From positions 1 to 7,498 of the forward strand of contig CALCDB010000196.1 of assembly GCA_937901395.1 (NCBI GenBank): a DNA stretch of 7,498 bases, in the 5' to 3' direction. The notes beneath the pieces are model-generated. The model worked only from the letters and a program-made list of their open reading frames with translations, was not told the DNA's origin and ran no database searches. The DNA is from an uncultured Verrucomicrobiota bacterium (GTDB lineage Bacteria; Verrucomicrobiota; Kiritimatiellia; RFP12; UBA1067). Below, one piece after another: positions 6,873-7,498 of this stretch (position 1 is the stretch's first letter; each line of letters opens with the position of its first letter). The position numbers and the translations under genes are program-made.

Positions 6873-6904
6873 TTGCACTGCATTTGTAACAATTCATACA
6901 TAAT
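6873..6904 (+). promoter_or_regulatory. Weak candidate promoter of precursor 2
   Basis: The 132-base gap between precursors 1 and 2 holds TTGCAC (6873-6878) and, 20 bases on, CATAAT (6899-6904). The spacer is longer than ideal. I see no convincing terminator in this gap, so cotranscription with precursor 1 is also possible. Confidence 0.25.
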
Positions 6905-6931
6905 GTAACGATCACCAAATAAAAAAACAAT

Positions 6932-6935
6932 GGAG
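6932..6935 (+). promoter_or_regulatory. Shine-Dalgarno site that decides the start of precursor 2
   Basis: GGAG lies 9 bases before the ATG at 6945. It overlaps the in-frame upstream ATG at 6930, which has only A-rich sequence before it. The third copy starts at the equivalent of 6945, supporting this choice. Confidence 0.65.
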
Positions 6936-6944
6936 AAAAACAAA

Positions 6945-7334
6945 ATGAAATTCACAAGCGAACAACTCACAAAAGCAAAACAGGCAAAGAGCGCGGACGA
7001 ACTTCTCGCGCTTGCAAAGGAAAACGGCATGGAACTGACGGAGGAAGAAGCCGCGAAGTATTTTGCCGAACTGAACAAAGAGGGCGAAATCGCCGACGAG
7101 GAACTTGACAATGTTTCCGGCGGTTGTGGGAAAGAGGTAGAAAAGAAAAAAGTGTATTATTTCACTTGTCCTTTTTGCTATACAAAGGGTCAATATGACC
7201 TGACCTATTATAAACATTCCCCTTTTCTGCAAGACCCAAGGAATTGTGCGGGATGCGGAGCGGGTGTTGAGGTTTTCGACAGTACGATGAATGCCAAATT
7301 CACAAAAGACGGGGAATCGATATCCGTGCGATAG
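6945..7334 (+). CDS. Nif11-leader RiPP-type precursor peptide 2, zinc-ribbon-like core
   Basis: A complete 129-residue precursor. Residues 1-60 form an acidic, helical Nif11-like leader: 'MKFTSEQLTKAKQAKSADEL' opens it, 'MELTEEEAAKYFAELN' is the typical second helix, and 'IADEELDNVSGG' closes it with the double glycine at 59-60. The core (61-129) has five Cys, at 61, 75, 78, 101 and 104. 'CPFC' and 'CAGC' are two CxxC pairs 22 residues apart with aromatic residues before the first, resembling a zinc ribbon. The core is Lys- and Tyr-rich and its codons are more AT-rich than the leader's, suggesting modular exchange. Known relatives are exported natural-product precursors cleaved after GG by peptidase-containing ABC transporters. 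The core does not show the Ser/Thr-Cys layout of a typical lantibiotic, so a zinc-binding or disulfide-linked secreted peptide is equally likely. Confidence 0.85.
   Translation: MKFTSEQLTKAKQAKSADELLALAKENGMELTEEEAAKYFAELNKEGEIADEELDNVSGGCGKEVEKKKVYYFTCPFCYTKGQYDLTYYKHSPFLQDPRNCAGCGAGVEVFDSTMNAKFTKDGESISVR
6960..7014 (+). repeat. 55-bp exact direct repeat in leader, copy 1
   Basis: These bases encode leader residues 6-23 of precursor 2 and are identical to 7444-7498. The bases just upstream (6957-6959, AGC) differ from the partner copy (CCG). Confidence 0.97.
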
Positions 7335-7428
7335 GAAATGGTTTTTTCTATGATGACTAAGAAACGGTTTCTATTTGAGAACTTGTATAAATAGTGCGAT
7401 GTGAAGATTAATACAAGGAGGCAACAAT
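7335..7428 (+). promoter_or_regulatory. Intergenic gap with candidate -10 box before precursor 3
   Basis: The gap holds TATAAA at 7386-7391 without a clear -35 box. A strong AGGAGG (7416-7421) lies 7 bases before the ATG at 7429. A short palindrome, GAAACGGTTTC (7361-7371), has a one-base centre and is not a usable terminator. Confidence 0.35.
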
Positions 7429-7498
7429 ATGAATTTCACACCGGAACAACTCACAAAAGCAAAACAGGCAAAGAGCGCGGACGAACTTCTCGCGCTTG
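7429..7498 (+). CDS. Nif11-leader RiPP-type precursor peptide 3, cut by window end
   Basis: The first 23 residues begin 'MNFTPEQLTKAKQAKSADEL' and match the start of precursor 2 with only two changes (K2N, S5P). The ATG at 7429 has a strong AGGAGG 7 bases upstream. The leader end and the core lie outside the window. It shows the family is a tandem array with a start-to-start spacing of 484 bases from copy 2. Confidence 0.85.
   Translation, partial: MNFTPEQLTKAKQAKSADELLAL
7444..7498 (+). repeat. 55-bp exact direct repeat in leader, copy 2
   Basis: Identical to 6960-7014 and running to the last base of the window. The window end therefore coincides with a repeat, as expected where an assembler could not choose the next path. 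Confidence 0.95.

Noticed and set aside
6576..7111. Minus-strand ORFs beginning 'SSSSSAIS' at 6601 and 7111
   Set aside because: Both starts are simply the antisense of the 'IADEELDN' leader block. The repeated N-terminus is not a shared signal sequence.
6945..7498. CRISPR or phage-type repeat array
   Set aside because: The direct repeats are coding, in frame, spaced 484 bases apart and confined to the leader. There are no short regular spacers.

Overview
The window looks like a metagenomic contig from a gut-type community, and I read it as three blocks with different origins joined at two suspicious junctions. The central and largest block (about 665-6570, all genes on the minus strand) looks like one genome. 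A Kiritimatiellota or other Verrucomicrobiota/PVC-type bacterium is my best guess. It rests on the style of the large secreted LamG/SGNH protein, the 'ENYVLQLDP' tail of the neighbouring surface protein, and the insertion-bearing PGK. No rRNA marker is present, so the taxonomy is tentative.

Read along the minus strand, the central block contains: the C-terminal part of a secreted surface protein (6575-5975); a hairpin terminator; an extended -10 promoter; a 907-residue secreted multidomain SGNH/GDSL hydrolase (5774-3051, start corrected from the longest ORF); a second hairpin terminator; another extended -10 promoter; an S-adenosylhomocysteine-hydrolase-like NAD-binding protein (2923-1844); and a promoter inside the 3' end of that gene that drives rpsT (1805-1530) and pgk (from 1503).

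The left block (1 to about 660) continues the pgk reading frame without a stop, but it encodes an Amidase_3-type N-acetylmuramoyl-L-alanine amidase of Bacteroidales flavour. Alanine codon choice switches abruptly at the join, from 24 of 29 GCG to 1 of 23. PGK loses its C-terminal domain and the amidase loses its N-terminal zinc-ligand region. This is most likely an assembly chimera through microhomology; a real gene fusion is much less likely.

The right block (about 6573-7498, plus strand) is the interesting accessory content. It is a tandem cluster of at least three precursor peptides with a Nif11-like (TIGR03798-type) leader ending in 'IADEELDNVSGG'. The first is truncated at its 5' end by the second junction, the second is complete (129 residues), and the third runs off the end. 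Leader DNA is nearly identical between copies, including an exact 55-bp repeat that reaches the last base of the window. The segments after the double glycine are unrelated to each other, apart from both being Cys-rich with two CxxC pairs, like a small zinc ribbon. This is the conserved-leader/variable-core layout of diversified RiPP families. No modifying enzyme, protease or transporter is visible here. Such Nif11-leader Cys-rich peptides are familiar from gut Firmicutes, so this block may come from a different organism than the centre.
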